DNA of 64,000 nt from Glandiceps talaboti (Eukaryota > Hemichordata > Enteropneusta > Spengelidae). Made by a program: the position numbers and the translations under genes. How positions within the stretch are numbered: position 1 is the stretch's first letter; every line of letters starts with the position of its first letter. The DNA lies in assembly GCF_964340395.1 (NCBI RefSeq), contig NC_135553.1, forward strand, positions 17,162,501 to 17,226,500, in the 5' to 3' direction. This document shows positions 53,485 through 64,000 of this stretch, piece after piece. The notes beneath the pieces are model-generated. The model saw only the letters and a program-made list of their open reading frames with translations. It was not told where the DNA came from and ran no database searches.

Positions 53485-56400
53485 GGGGCTGACTGATGTG
53501 TTAGTGTAGAGTCCCATCATGGCATACCTTCCAGCCCAGAATAAACAAGTTACATATTTATATTAATGTATGGTTAACTATGTGCCACAATGTGGTGATG
53601 TTATTAAAGTTTATTTGGCCAGTCAGCAACTTTATGTTGACCAGTCACACTTGTTTACTTGTTGTGATAATTAGAGACATTATTACTCGCATACAATTTA
53701 AGGTAAATTGTAAATTAGCATGATATGTTACAACCGATGACTTACTGTACATAAACAACTTTTGTGAATTTGCATAACATATGAAGGACACCTGGTGGCA
53801 AGTACAATCATCCAATAATATGGAGTATAGTTGTTTACATGTAACACTAGTATAAATGGACAATATTTGAAAGTTATGGGTGCTGATCCACAGAATTTGA
53901 TGTGTGATAAAAGTACATAGCATAGTTTTTTTCATACAGGCAGATTCGCTGTACAAGTGTTGTATTTTGTTATTTAGAGATAAATGAGATAAAGTAAAAC
54001 CTTTGACGTGTGTGTGAGTTCTTTCTTATTTCTCCAGTAGTTGTGTTCCTCCTCCATCTGGTACTTAGAAAAACTTGGCTTTCATGACAATATGGTAATA
54101 TAGTACCATGCATGCAGCACAGTAAATTATAGCACAGAACAGTGTAGTGTAGTATATTGTAAAGTACAGTGCGTGTTCCAGAAAATATTAAACATGAGGT
54201 TTCTAAGCCTTGGCTTCCACATTTCTAATTAGTGATGTTGGGGAGAGCAATGATGTTATTCCGTTCAGTAATTGCATTGTGGGAATTTATTGGTATTTGA
54301 AATATAAACAAGTAGAGAAGAAATAAACACAAACATGCACAATGCAAAAAAAAGTACTTTCATTCTCTCCATTGAGATGTTGAATGGGCATATCAGACTG
54401 GTTTATTTGTAAGTCTGATAGGTACTCAGCTGGTAGAAATATATTCAATAATCAACATAAAACAATACACAATCCTTTGTAAAGATTGTCTCTTCTAAAA
54501 TAGATTCCATCTTGTAACTTCGACAAGGCAGAACTGTGTGTTGATTCCTCTTCTTAGCTCCCGTGTGGGAGCTGATGTCATGGTGCTGTGTGTCTGCAGA
54601 ATTCCACTGCAGAATTTCCATTGATGTCTCAAAAAGCACTGAAGCAAATGTTCTGCAACTTACTATGTGGCATTGTCTGGCAGTAACTTAGTGCTGATTA
54701 GGTTTTAGTGGGAGTGGATTCAAAAATTAATACTAATTTGCATAATGATTTATGCATAATTATGATAAATGGGGCTATACATGCAGAAGAAATTCAATGA
54801 AACTTGTTACATCTACAGATCATACAATGATATAAAAGAGTTGTCAAGTTAATTAAGGGCTAATTTGCATAATAAATGCATGTTTGTAACTCCGGTTATG
54901 CATCTAGAAGGCTTTATCAAAATTGATGAAACTTGCCGCAGATATTGATCATACAGAGATATGATAGTTCTTAATGAAATTTAGTGCTGTCAATTTGGAT
55001 ACTTAACGAATGTTGTCAGTTAGGGCCTAAACCGAGATTACACCAAATTTGATTAAACTTGCTAAATATATTGACCAAGCAAATATTTGATGTTATTGAG
55101 TCAATCAATTGCTAATTTGTATAGTTGATGAACTTTTGGAACATGGGATATATTTCTCTGAATGGGAGCATGTTCAGTTTATTGCTGGTTGATATGTGTT
55201 GTGTTATTGATCAGTACAGAACAAGGGGCAGCAAGACTACATCTTTCACCAATTCCTACCCCAGTTGATGACATTTTCCTCTAGGACATCCTGAATACCA
55301 TAACAATTATATACTTCCATCTTGGCTTCTAAGGCATAGATAATTCAGTAGAAGCATGCACAACTTATTTGAAAGCAATGATGCTCACATCTTTGTTAAA
55401 TAATTGACCCAGGGAGCACAATTTTAAGTGGAAAAACAATAATTTACTTGTAAGAAAAATAAATGTTTGATTTTATAATAATGCACTGCCTCTACCCACA
55501 CAGTGTTAAATTCAATGAATTAATTCTTTCGATGGTAAATGAAAAATTACAGTTAATGTTGTGATTATTAAGCCTTATATGTAACAACTTCATGGGGATA
55601 GGTAAATAATGCAATAAAGCACATCAATTCATACAAACTGTATATACCTATAATTGTATTTGATACTTATTAGAAAATGTAACGAACATCACAATGATAA
55701 TAGCAGTCTCTGTATCTTGTAATTATACATCCTTTACAATTACGATCCATCATAGGGTGACAGACATTATTAACTGACTCAGATTAATATCATCTTGACT
55801 GCACTGATCTATCAGCCCAATGCTGTTGTTTTCTTGATAAATAGCCAATGTACTACAGGTTATATACTTTTCAACGTGTGATTTAAATGTGTTAATCTTC
55901 AGGCTACTTCAAAATGGACATAAATAATAAACTTATGATACATTACACACATACACAAAGTGAAAGGTAGACACAGTTTCATGAACAATACTCTCAACAA
56001 AAATCTTTATTCATTAAATACCTAAAATAGGTTAATACATCCATGGTTACAATGACACAATGTAAGACTTACCAATTGCGTCTAGATCTGGGGGCCTTCT
56101 ACGTTTTATCAGTAACACCAAACTCTGGTACATGTCTAGCTAGATCACAGAGTCTTTCAAATGTGCATAAAAACATAAGTATGGCAACATATTACGTACG
56201 TAAATTTAATTTTTACTGACGCCGTGTAAATTATTGGCAAAACGTATCAACCAACGAACATACAGTGGACGAACTTGGGGCTATCAATGTCTCGGTGACA
56301 AGTATTTCAACTCTATTTCACGTGTTTTTCCCAAATAAAAATTGTAAAAGCAGAGACATCCCAACTTCCATCAAAAGCTTGTGGAGTGGAATCTTCCCCT

Positions 56401-57719
56401 GTCGTCTCAACGGTATTAATTCAGGTTTGATTGAGTCCGTCGGGTGTCTTCGGATCTGACGCTATCTGACGCTGAATCTGACGCTCAATATGACGCTAGC
56501 TGAATCTGAATCTGAATCTGACGCCAACTTTATACTCGTTAGTATTTCAGGTTTCATTGAGTCCGTCGGGTGTCTTCGGATCTGACGCTATCTGACGCTG
56601 AATCTGACGCTCAATATGACGCTAGCTGAATCTGAATCTGAATCTGACGCCAACTTTATACTCGTTCTCGTTTTGCGTTGAAGAAAGAAAGTGTACAGAA
56701 GAAACATTGTGCCTGCCAGCATTCTGGTGTTCGAATATTCAATCTCGTCGCCTTTCAAAATTGCTTAGATTATTGGAGTGCGGTACTTACAGAAAGGACC
56801 ACTTCCAGAAAGATTCGTTTACAACTATGATAGCCTGATCCACGATCCACAAGTTTCGTTGACGACCTCAGCCAGCCGATTCTTTCGCCTATGCCAGCGC
56901 CCTCTAGTGTTACTGATAGCACAACGTTTTGTTTTTTCTTTGTCCAATTCGACTCAAAGGTCAGACCACGACCACTGAAATCAGAGTAAAGAATTGTATG
57001 GACACTGAGCAGCTAGTCTCTTGTGCTTAGGGAACCTTCAGTAATTACAAGGGGAAGGGCTGGGGATATAGGGGGTTGGGTCACTTTTTACAAATCGGTC
57101 CTTGGGGCGGGCTATATTTTAGAAAATAAAAATTAGGTGTGGTCACATTTTACTTTGACTCATTTTTTAAAACTAACTTTGCACTATTTTGTGATTTTGG
57201 CATGATCCCACCGCTGCCACCAGTTTCAAATCATTCTGCTACCACATCCCACCACTGCTACCATTGTAAAGTACCATATCACAACATATCAATGAAATGC
57301 AGTGAAATAACTGTTAGTTGTGGTGTGAGGAGAGGAGCGGATCTCACAGTAGTAAAAGGGAATAGCATGGCAAGACATTGGGGATAATGTGGTGGCATAG
57401 AGATGTTGACCTCGGTCCCGTGGTTATCAGTTGTGCACTCATCTAGTCATACATGCATTCAGGAAATACTGATGAAGCCACGGTGGATACCTGGCGAAAG
57501 CTTTGGTGAACTATTTTAATAGCATTTCTTGGTGCAAAATGGAGTTGAATTTATGGAATAACACAATACTGTGCACAGTAATTAGGAAGGCCCAACTATC
57601 ACTTGGGTTATAAAATGACTCAACTATTAGTACTATAGTTTGGTTGAGTTGTTAGAATCATCAGCTATTTAACCAGTGCACAGTTTGTGGATATAGGCAT
57701 GCCAAATTCACCAATTTAT

Positions 57720-58186
57720 AAATGTACATATTTGTCAACAATGGTCATAATCATATTTTCTCTTAATTATTGAGATTTAGGAGGTAGGTAGTCTATAGCT
57801 AGTTCCTGATGACCTTATTCTGATTTTACACTATCACACATTACTGTGTGAAGATATTATAACGTAGTGTAAAATCGGAATACGGTTGTCAGGAACTAGA
57901 CTAGGCTGTAGGTTACTCAACCCTATCACGCTTCTAAACCATGACTGTACTTATAACCAATATCCTGCACAGTCCAACCAGATTTGGTTGCAGCCAATCA
58001 TATATTGTTATGCTGTCAAAATTGTCAAATTAGGCCATGATGTCAGCCTTTCAATGCTGCATGATTTATGAGACCAGCAACATAATGTATAGTAAATATA
58101 AGATTTTTGCCATTATTAGTCTGGTATTTTGTAACCATAATCACCATAGCAACAATCGGTTCTTATCACTAGAAGCAGAAACTATT
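57720..58186. other. Spacer with small fold-back
   Basis: A fold-back at 57,797-57,900 (TAGTTCCTGATGACCTTATT versus GGAATACGGTTGTCAGGAAC). No gene supported. Confidence 0.6.
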
Positions 58187-58432
58187 CTATTTGATATTTA
58201 ATCTACATAATGACCTCTGTTTGGCAACGACAAGGTTTGCAGAAACAGAATTGGGTCCAACATGAAGACAGACAATACCATTTGGATTGGTATCTGCATC
58301 ATATGGTTGAGTGATGTCTGCTTTCTCATCACTGCTGTTTTGGATGTGGCTGTCACAGTTTTTATGGATCTTGACACCACGCTGTGACAACCACTCCTCA
58401 CCAAAGTCAATCCGACTTTTCTTTGATGCCAT
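58187..58432 (-). pseudogene. Truncated ACCS-like N-terminus (third paralogue relic)
   Basis: From an ATG at 58,432 the frame reads MASKKSRIDFGEEWLSQRGV and later NPNGIVCLHVGPNSVSANLV. These align with MFSKYDNYDYGEDWLSQRAV and NQDGVINLGISGNTLSSSIV of copies A and B. Similarity stops after about 70 codons and the frame ends at a stop; no downstream aminotransferase sequence is visible. It may be a decayed copy, or a first exon whose other exons were lost. Confidence 0.7.
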
Positions 58433-58559
58433 TTTGTGTACAGAAAAGGTCTTCCGTTTCTGACAAGCTGAACAAGGTTGTTGGTCAGTGTGGCTGTTGC
58501 TTGCAATCGTATAAAATGTGATCATCCATGTGTCAGTGTTGCTGGTATATAGTGTGTTC

Positions 58560-59264
58560 TATTTTTAAGCAATTAACAAGGCTATACTCTGATGTCAGCA
58601 TGGGTAGATAGTTTGGTTAGTATTGATGGTATAGTAATAGTATGTTCTATTTCCAGCAAGCAGGCTATAGTCTGACATCGGAGTAGCTTGTCAGGGATCA
58701 ACTCTACTATAGCTCGTCAGGGGTCAAATCTATAGCTTGTCAGGGGGTCAATTATATAGCTTGTGAGGTGTGAACTTTATTAAGAGGTCACGAGTCATAA
58801 TATGAAATGATATATACACAATACTGACATTCAAGTTCAAAACCGTGACCAAAAGTACATGTCATTAAGGACAATGGAGACTTTTTGGCCAACAAAAGTA
58901 GACTTTATTACTAGCTAGTACTTGTGATTCATAATTTATACCGATATGTTAAAAATCCAAAATCATCAATTAGTCCTCAGATCAAATATTCAATGTCACA
59001 ATTTATTATACCATCAACAATAACACATTGAATCATTTTTTATAACACTAATATAAAAGTTATATATTCGTGTTATCAAAAATTATTCAACATTTTTTTT
59101 TCTGAACAAACCCCAATATTATAATTAATATTTCATAAAGAAAGATGACGATGGAAATTATAATTAATTAACAAAATTATGGCTGCTGATTGTTAGCCAT
59201 AGTACATAACACAGACTGCAGACTTGTCAGATATTTCAAATAAGCCATATTGAAAAAAATAGTA
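58560..59264. other. Intergenic, short degenerate repeats only
   Basis: GCTTGTCAGGGGTCAA-type units recur at 58,685-58,770. The rest is AT-rich and unrecognised. Confidence 0.5.
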
Positions 59265-59850
59265 CCAATGGCGTTATAGCACAAATGTACATTTTTAAAA
59301 AATGTTTATCCACATGCTGATCCTTGCTAGGTATAGGTGTTCATTTGCTGAATGATTATCCACTTGCCTATCCAGCTGTGTTGTTATTTTTGCAATATAC
59401 ACGATCATTTGGCTGTTACTATGGATGTGGTCATGTCACTAGACATATTTGCATACATTTTTTGAATGTTCGTTCACTTGTCTATGAATCCCTGATGTTA
59501 TCTTGGTGATATATATCATCATATAGCTGTTGCTATGGGTGTGGTTTTGTTACTAGGTATATTTGCATATATTTTTAGAATGTTTACTCACTTGCCTACC
59601 AGATGATCTTAATTCAGCAAAATATACTGCCATTTGGTTGTTGCTAAGGGCGTGGTCATGGTTTCTAGGGCAAGTTGTGTCAAAATGTTTTAAACAAAAT
59701 TTGCAGAATAACATTTCCAGACACATCTCACCAAATTTCTGTCTCATTGGCCAAGTACTTTTTGAGATATAAATTTTTGACCTAAGAATGTTCCCATCAA
59801 ATTTCAGACCAATCTGCCTAGCATTTTTTGAGTTTAAGTTTTATGATAAA
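59265..59850. repeat. Second copy of the 9.3-kb dispersed repeat
   Basis: Shares CACAAATGTACATTTTTAAA, TTTGGCTGTTACTATGG and TTTTTGAGATATAAATTTTTGACC with 9,255-9,900. Includes the same ~170-bp internal periodicity. Confidence 0.8.
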
Positions 59851-59973
59851 ATTATTATAAATTTCAAGAATTCAAACATAAAACAATAATTACTACTGCT
59901 ATGACAGTGTTAATGAATTTAATCTTTTGAATAAGCAAGATATAATCCTAGGATAAATACATATATGTATTAT

Positions 59974-60052
59974 TAATATTATAATTATTGTGAACCATAC
60001 ATTTCTAACCAAGAACAGGTTTTGAAATGTATGGTTCACGATAATAATATTT
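59974..60052. repeat. Short hairpin-forming inverted repeat
   Basis: AATTATTGTGAACCATACAT and ATGTATGGTTCACGATAATA are inverted around a ~20-bp loop. A (TG)n run follows at 60,077-60,111. Confidence 0.75.
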
Positions 60053-60076
60053 ATAGACAGAACCTTAATGTACAGT

Positions 60077-60122
<46 letters not shown>

Positions 60123-60314
60123 CATCTATAATATATTGCCAATAAAATGGTCCACACAATGAGTAAAAATAAAGCTAATACAGTAGCATTTTGATTCCAT
60201 AAACAAAACCAAGTTTTGCCACTGTAGGTTGCTTGAATAATTTGACTAAATACATACAACTCGTTCACTTTGCTCAAATAACAAAAGTCTACTTCATGTA
60301 CCCCATTGTAATAC

Positions 60315-60526
60315 AAAGTCATACGGTCGGTGATTGTGCGTTCTCGCCAGCATCGCCAGTCTTATGAAACAGTATATCACTTGAACTTTGTTCTTCGTCA
60401 ACTGTCGATAAATTCAAGAAGGACATCAAAACACATCGGTTTGCAAGAGCTTTCTCCATCTACTATTGTTTCTGTTCAGTGCCATAGAACATTACGTCGT
60501 ATTGGATTTTGGCACTATACAAATTC

Positions 60527-60593
<67 letters not shown>
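60315..60593 (+). mobile_element. 5'-truncated LINE (CR1/L2-like) 3' end with TTGA tail
   Basis: The plus strand encodes DKFKKDIKTHRFARAFS, typical of the last residues of CR1/L2-clade reverse-transcriptase proteins. It is followed by TTGGATTTTGGCACTATACA and a (TTGA)n tail (60,533-60,593), the usual 3' end of such elements. The reading frame is too short to be functional. Confidence 0.65.
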
Positions 60594-60692
60594 ACTGACA
60601 TTTTAGGAAAGACTTATTTCCTACATTGTACAAGTCTATTAAATTTCACAGAGCTGATCACATTTATATGTAAAATCACTTTTTTATATTAA

Positions 60693-61994
60693 TTATGACA
60701 ATTTTCTACTATCAAGAACTTTTCTGATTCTCTCGACACCTATTTTTAGTGTATCAATTGACACTGCAAATACAATCCTAAACCATCCTGGCCTACAACA
60801 ATGATATGACTGACCAGGTGAAATGTTTACACCATTTTCTACAAATTCATTGAATAATTTCAATTCTTCATCAAAGGAAACTACTGGGAGGAATTTTTTA
60901 AGGTTAACCCACATGAAAAGACCAGCAGATCTCTTCAAATGAGGTACCCCTAACTTGGTCAATTCATCTGACAAGAATCTATGAGATTCCCTAAGTAAGT
61001 GATGATTAGCAGGGATGTAGGTCTGTTCCACCCAATCCTCATCTTGAAGCATTTGTAAGAGAATATGTTGTTGAAGAGCAGATACAGTGAAATACATACA
61101 TGTATTTCCCAATGCTTTGTGTACCTCACTGTTCAATGAATGCAAAACACCACATCGTAATCCACACATACAGAAGTCTTTGGAGAATCCCCATATAACA
61201 TGTGTTCTTTCTGGATCTGGTAAATCTTCAAGACTCAACACACTGGTAAACTTAGTATCTTCCTGAAATACTGATAACAAGTAGATCTCATCAATAATGA
61301 CATGTAAGGCATGCCTCTTGGCAAACTGTAAACACTCTCTGAGTAGAGATTCTGGATAGATATCACCAGTGGGATTATGAGGGTTAATCAGAAACAACCC
61401 TCGTACTTTGATTCCTTGTTTCTCTGCTTCTTGAAATGTTGACTCCAGTTTATCAGCTGTTAGCTGAAATGGCATTTCTGGATTATCATCTAGATCTACA
61501 TACACCATTTCAACTTCTGGCATTCTACACATGGAATTATGCATTCCATTGTACAAAGGTGTTGGTACCATCAATCCATCACCTGGATCAAACAGAACCA
61601 TCCCAAGTGCAGCTGTAACTGCTGAACATCCATTTAACACAGTTAAGTTATTAGGACTCAATGCTGAGTTGGGTTTGGTATATTTTGTCAAAAACCTAGC
61701 AATCACTGATCTTAACTCTGACATTCCTCTGAAATCATGATAGTCTAACAATTGTGGCTCAATTTTCATATTCTTTGTAATCATCTCTAGTTTTTCAGCA
61801 ACTATGCTGGATGACAAAGTATTACCAGATATACCAAGGTTTATTACGCCATCTTGATTTGTTACAGGGTGGTATGGATTGGCAGTGCATTTGTGATCAC
61901 CAGTGGCTTTCACACTAAAGCTTTTTCTGAATCGGACAGCACGCTGTGATAACCAATCTTCACCATAATCATAGTTGTCATATTTAGAAAACAT
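60693..61994 (-). CDS. ACC-synthase-like PLP aminotransferase, copy B (433 aa, single exon)
   Basis: Tandem paralogue of copy A in the same orientation. The ATG at 61,994 is the first in frame. It has the same motifs (LINPHNPTGD, VIIDEIY, WGFSKDFCMCGLR, PGWFRIVF), so it should be catalytically competent. Through the Schiff-base lysine block it differs from copy A by one noticed residue, a Cys for Arg in HNSMCRMP. From GVLHSLNSEVHKALGNTCMY onward the two diverge in protein and DNA, and copy B ends DSRKLS rather than ENRKLTVNE. Substrate and pathway are unknown. Confidence 0.92.
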   Translation of the reverse strand: MFSKYDNYDYGEDWLSQRAVRFRKSFSVKATGDHKCTANPYHPVTNQDGVINLGISGNTLSSSIVAEKLEMITKNMKIEPQLLDYHDFRGMSELRSVIARFLTKYTKPNSALSPNNLTVLNGCSAVTAALGMVLFDPGDGLMVPTPLYNGMHNSMCRMPEVEMVYVDLDDNPEMPFQLTADKLESTFQEAEKQGIKVRGLFLINPHNPTGDIYPESLLRECLQFAKRHALHVIIDEIYLLSVFQEDTKFTSVLSLEDLPDPERTHVIWGFSKDFCMCGLRCGVLHSLNSEVHKALGNTCMYFTVSALQQHILLQMLQDEDWVEQTYIPANHHLLRESHRFLSDELTKLGVPHLKRSAGLFMWVNLKKFLPVVSFDEELKLFNEFVENGVNISPGQSYHCCRPGWFRIVFAVSIDTLKIGVERIRKVLDSRKLS

Positions 61995-62770
61995 CTTATT
62001 GCAGAGTCTCTCTGGTATCCACCCTTTCAAGAAAAGAACAAACAGGGGTAATAAATTAGGGTATGTGTGTATTGGTGTCTAATGTTGTCCACAGGGGACA
62101 GCAGGCATGTAACTGATTGATTGATTGATTTATTTATTTATTTATTTTGATTGATCGATTGAATGATTAATTTTTGTATGTATGTATGTATGTATACATA
62201 TGTATGTGAGTGTGTGTATATTTATTTATTCAGCCATTTAATAAAGAAATACAAAATGTTGATTGATAGACACCAGACTGGAGCTGTCAGTATTACCCTA
62301 CACGATGCAATGCAACGTGAGGATAAATATTTCAAAACTAAATTTGCTGTACCTCTACTAGAAACTGCTTTCTACTTGCTCCTTGCCATGGTGCCCCAAA
62401 AATACAACTGCTGTGGGGTCCAGATCCTCCCCCTCCCCCCCCCCGAAATCAAATGGTTTGCCCCTACCGCTGGTACGTTTTGAAACGAGTCTCAGATTCA
62501 GAAGCAGGTTCATATTGGAGGACAATATGAATTAGCCAGTCGAGTCTCACATTCGAAAATAACGAGAACACCTGAAAAAAAAGCAGTCAAACAAGAAATT
62601 ATACCACAGGGACTACAGGAAATGTCCCACTTCTCACCTCTTGTAAAATATTACTTCTACAGACTATTAAATAAGACCAAAATCTTTTTAAACAGTCGCA
62701 ATGTAGTTTCCATCATTGGAATAGTGCGCCTACCAACAAACACATCAGCTGAACTTTGACCTCTCACTCT
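61148..62770. repeat. Segmental duplicate of 45,730-48,765 (near-identical tract)
   Basis: ACCS coding 5' two thirds, 5' flank (GGGTATGTGTGTATTGGTGT and onward) and the region containing CACCAGACTGGAGCTGTCAG to AACAAACACATCA match copy A with only scattered differences. Copy A has about 1.45 kb extra (fold-back, family-A MITE, longer microsatellite). Confidence 0.9.
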
Positions 62771-62929
62771 TTATCTCTGATTTTCAGCTAGGTAATTTTC
62801 CTTATGCAAGCTGAGACATCCCCTCTCCCATCAAGTAAGCGTGAAGGGGGAACATTTCCTATAGCCTGGAATTGTTATTTTAGATTACTGTTTATATTAT
62901 TTTGTAGTGTATATTATTTATCTGAATCT

Positions 62930-64000
62930 GAGACCAACTTTTTACTCGTGCTCGTTGTTTTGAAAGGTTTTGAGTTGAAAAGAGTGTACAGAAGAAACAT
63001 TGCCAGCATTCTGGTGTTTGAATATTCAATCTCATCGCCTTTCAGAATTGCATAAATTATTGGATTGTGGTACTTACAGACAGGACCACTTCCAGAAAGA
63101 TTCGTTTACAACTATTATGATAGCCAGATCCACCAAGTTGACGACTTCAGCTCAGTAAGCCCATGCGATTCTTTCGATTGTGCCAGCGCCCTCCCGTGTT
63201 ACTGATAACACAACGTTTTGTTTTTTCTCCGTCTTATTCGACTCAAAGGTCAGACCACTGAGATCAGAGTAAAGGTTTGTATGGACACTGAGCAGCTTGT
63301 CTCTTGTGCTTAGGGAACCTTCAGTAATTACAAGGGGAAGGGCTGGGGAATTAGGGGGTTGGGTCACTTTTTACAAATCGGTCCTTGGGGCTTATATTTT
63401 AGGAAATAAAAATTAGGTGAGGGTCACAGTTTACTTTGACTCATTTTTTTTATCTAACTTTGCACTATTTTGTGATTTTGGCATGATCCCACCGCTGCCA
63501 CCAGTTTCAAATCCTTCTGCTACCACATCCCACCACTACTACCATTGTAAAGTACCATATCACAACATATCAATGAAATGCACAGTTAAACTGTTAGTTG
63601 TGGTGTGAGGAGAGGAGCGGATCTCACAGTAGTAAAAGGGAATAGCATGGCAAGACATTGGGGATAATGTGGTGGCATAAAGATATTGACCTTGGTCCCG
63701 AGGTTATCGGTTGTGCATGCACTCATCTAGTCATGCATGCATTCAGGAAATACTGATGAAGCCACGGTGGATACCTGACGAAAGTTTTGGTGAACTATTT
63801 TAATAGCATCTCTTGGTGCAAAATGGAGTTGAATTTATGAAATAGCACAATACTGTGCACAGTAATTAGAAAGGCCCAACTATCACTTTGGTAATAAAAT
63901 GACTTAACTATTAGTACTATAGTTTGGTTGAGTTGTTAGAATCATCAGCGATTTAACCAGTGCACAGTTTGTGGATATAGGCATGCCAAATTCACCAATT
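62930..64000. repeat. Segmental duplicate of 56,650-57,720
   Basis: Shared sequence from GTACAGAAGAAACATT through GTTGGTGCCA-free blocks such as CATGATCCCACCGCTGCCAC and AGGCATGCCAAATTCACCAA, with more differences than the ACCS tract. It extends past the window's right edge. Confidence 0.88.

Larger units (their letters stand above)
50770..56539. mobile_element. 5.8-kb TIR element of the same family as the outer element
   Basis: Inverted arms of about 490 bp (50,770-51,261 and 56,058-56,539) share the ACGAGTATAAAG terminus. The 9-bp duplication TAGTATTTC is at 50,761-50,769 and 56,540-56,548, inside the right arm of the outer element. The 4.8-kb interior has no recognisable transposase and contains CA/CATA microsatellites and an 890-bp AGTAC/AGTAT satellite. 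It is non-autonomous as far as can be seen. Confidence 0.75.
48766..56665. mobile_element. Outer TIR (fold-back) element, interrupted by two nested insertions
   Basis: Both termini are inverted: ACGAGTATAAAGTTGGCG at 48,766 and its complement ending at 56,665. The element is flanked by the perfect 9-bp duplication TCTCGTTTT (48,757-48,765 and 56,666-56,674). Removing the insertions at 48,936-50,459 and 50,770-56,539 leaves about 590 bp of inverted arms. The termini carry short internal repeats (GCGTCAGATTCAG-type). No coding capacity is seen. 9-bp duplications and long TIRs suggest a Mutator-like class, but no transposase is present to prove it. Confidence 0.75.

Noticed and set aside
53645-53956. 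103-aa minus-strand open frame inside the 5.8-kb TIR element
   Set aside because: Considered as a transposase fragment, but no catalytic motif or composition supports coding.
60330-60536. 68-aa plus-strand frame
   Set aside because: It is out of frame with the recognisable LINE C-terminal peptide in the same stretch.

Overview
The window is animal nuclear DNA: AT-rich, with compact exons joined by GT-AG introns and dense microsatellites, minisatellites, fold-back elements and SINE/LINE debris. A ZZEF1 orthologue and a CMP-sialic-acid-transporter (SLC35A1) orthologue are present. The repeat style (tRNA-derived SINEs with a GCGC tail, a LINE tail ending in TTGA repeats) fits a marine invertebrate. 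The sialic-acid transporter makes a non-vertebrate deuterostome (hemichordate- or amphioxus-like) my best guess, but the species cannot be fixed from sequence alone.

Layout. (1) 83-26,446, minus strand: the 5' part of ZZEF1, 31 exons and about 1,101 codons with consistent splice phases; the gene runs off the left edge. (2) 26,447-26,648: a 202-bp gap between two divergent start codons, a probable bidirectional promoter. (3) 26,649-40,213, plus strand: SLC35A1, five exons, 334 aa, complete. Its introns hold fold-back elements and two long tandem arrays. (4) 40,214-45,264: intergenic, with a 20-bp minisatellite. (5) 45,265-64,000: a tandem segmental duplication with two intact single-exon PLP-aminotransferase genes of the ACC-synthase-like (ACCS) family on the minus strand, a truncated third relic, and between them a nest of terminal-inverted-repeat (TIR) elements.

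Most notable structures. An approximately 590-bp TIR element at 48,766-56,665 has been split by two later TIR insertions (48,936-50,459 and 50,770-56,539). All three have perfect 9-bp target-site duplications. The 1.5-kb insertion starts, just inside its right TIR, a decayed RecQ-like helicase reading frame, so its autonomous parent may encode a helicase. In ZZEF1, pieces of at least four exons carrying a splice site have been tandemly copied into the adjoining intron (13 copies of one donor, 4 of one acceptor). The two ACCS genes are nearly identical over their 5' two thirds and upstream DNA but clearly diverged over the 3' third, which looks like a gene-conversion tract.

Functional link: ZZEF1 and SLC35A1 probably share one promoter region, though their known roles (chromatin/transcription co-regulator versus Golgi nucleotide-sugar transport) are unrelated. 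The ACCS genes form a local paralogue cluster. Exon boundaries were assigned by reading splice consensus, phase continuity and remembered similarity to the human proteins; no alignment or transcript data were available.
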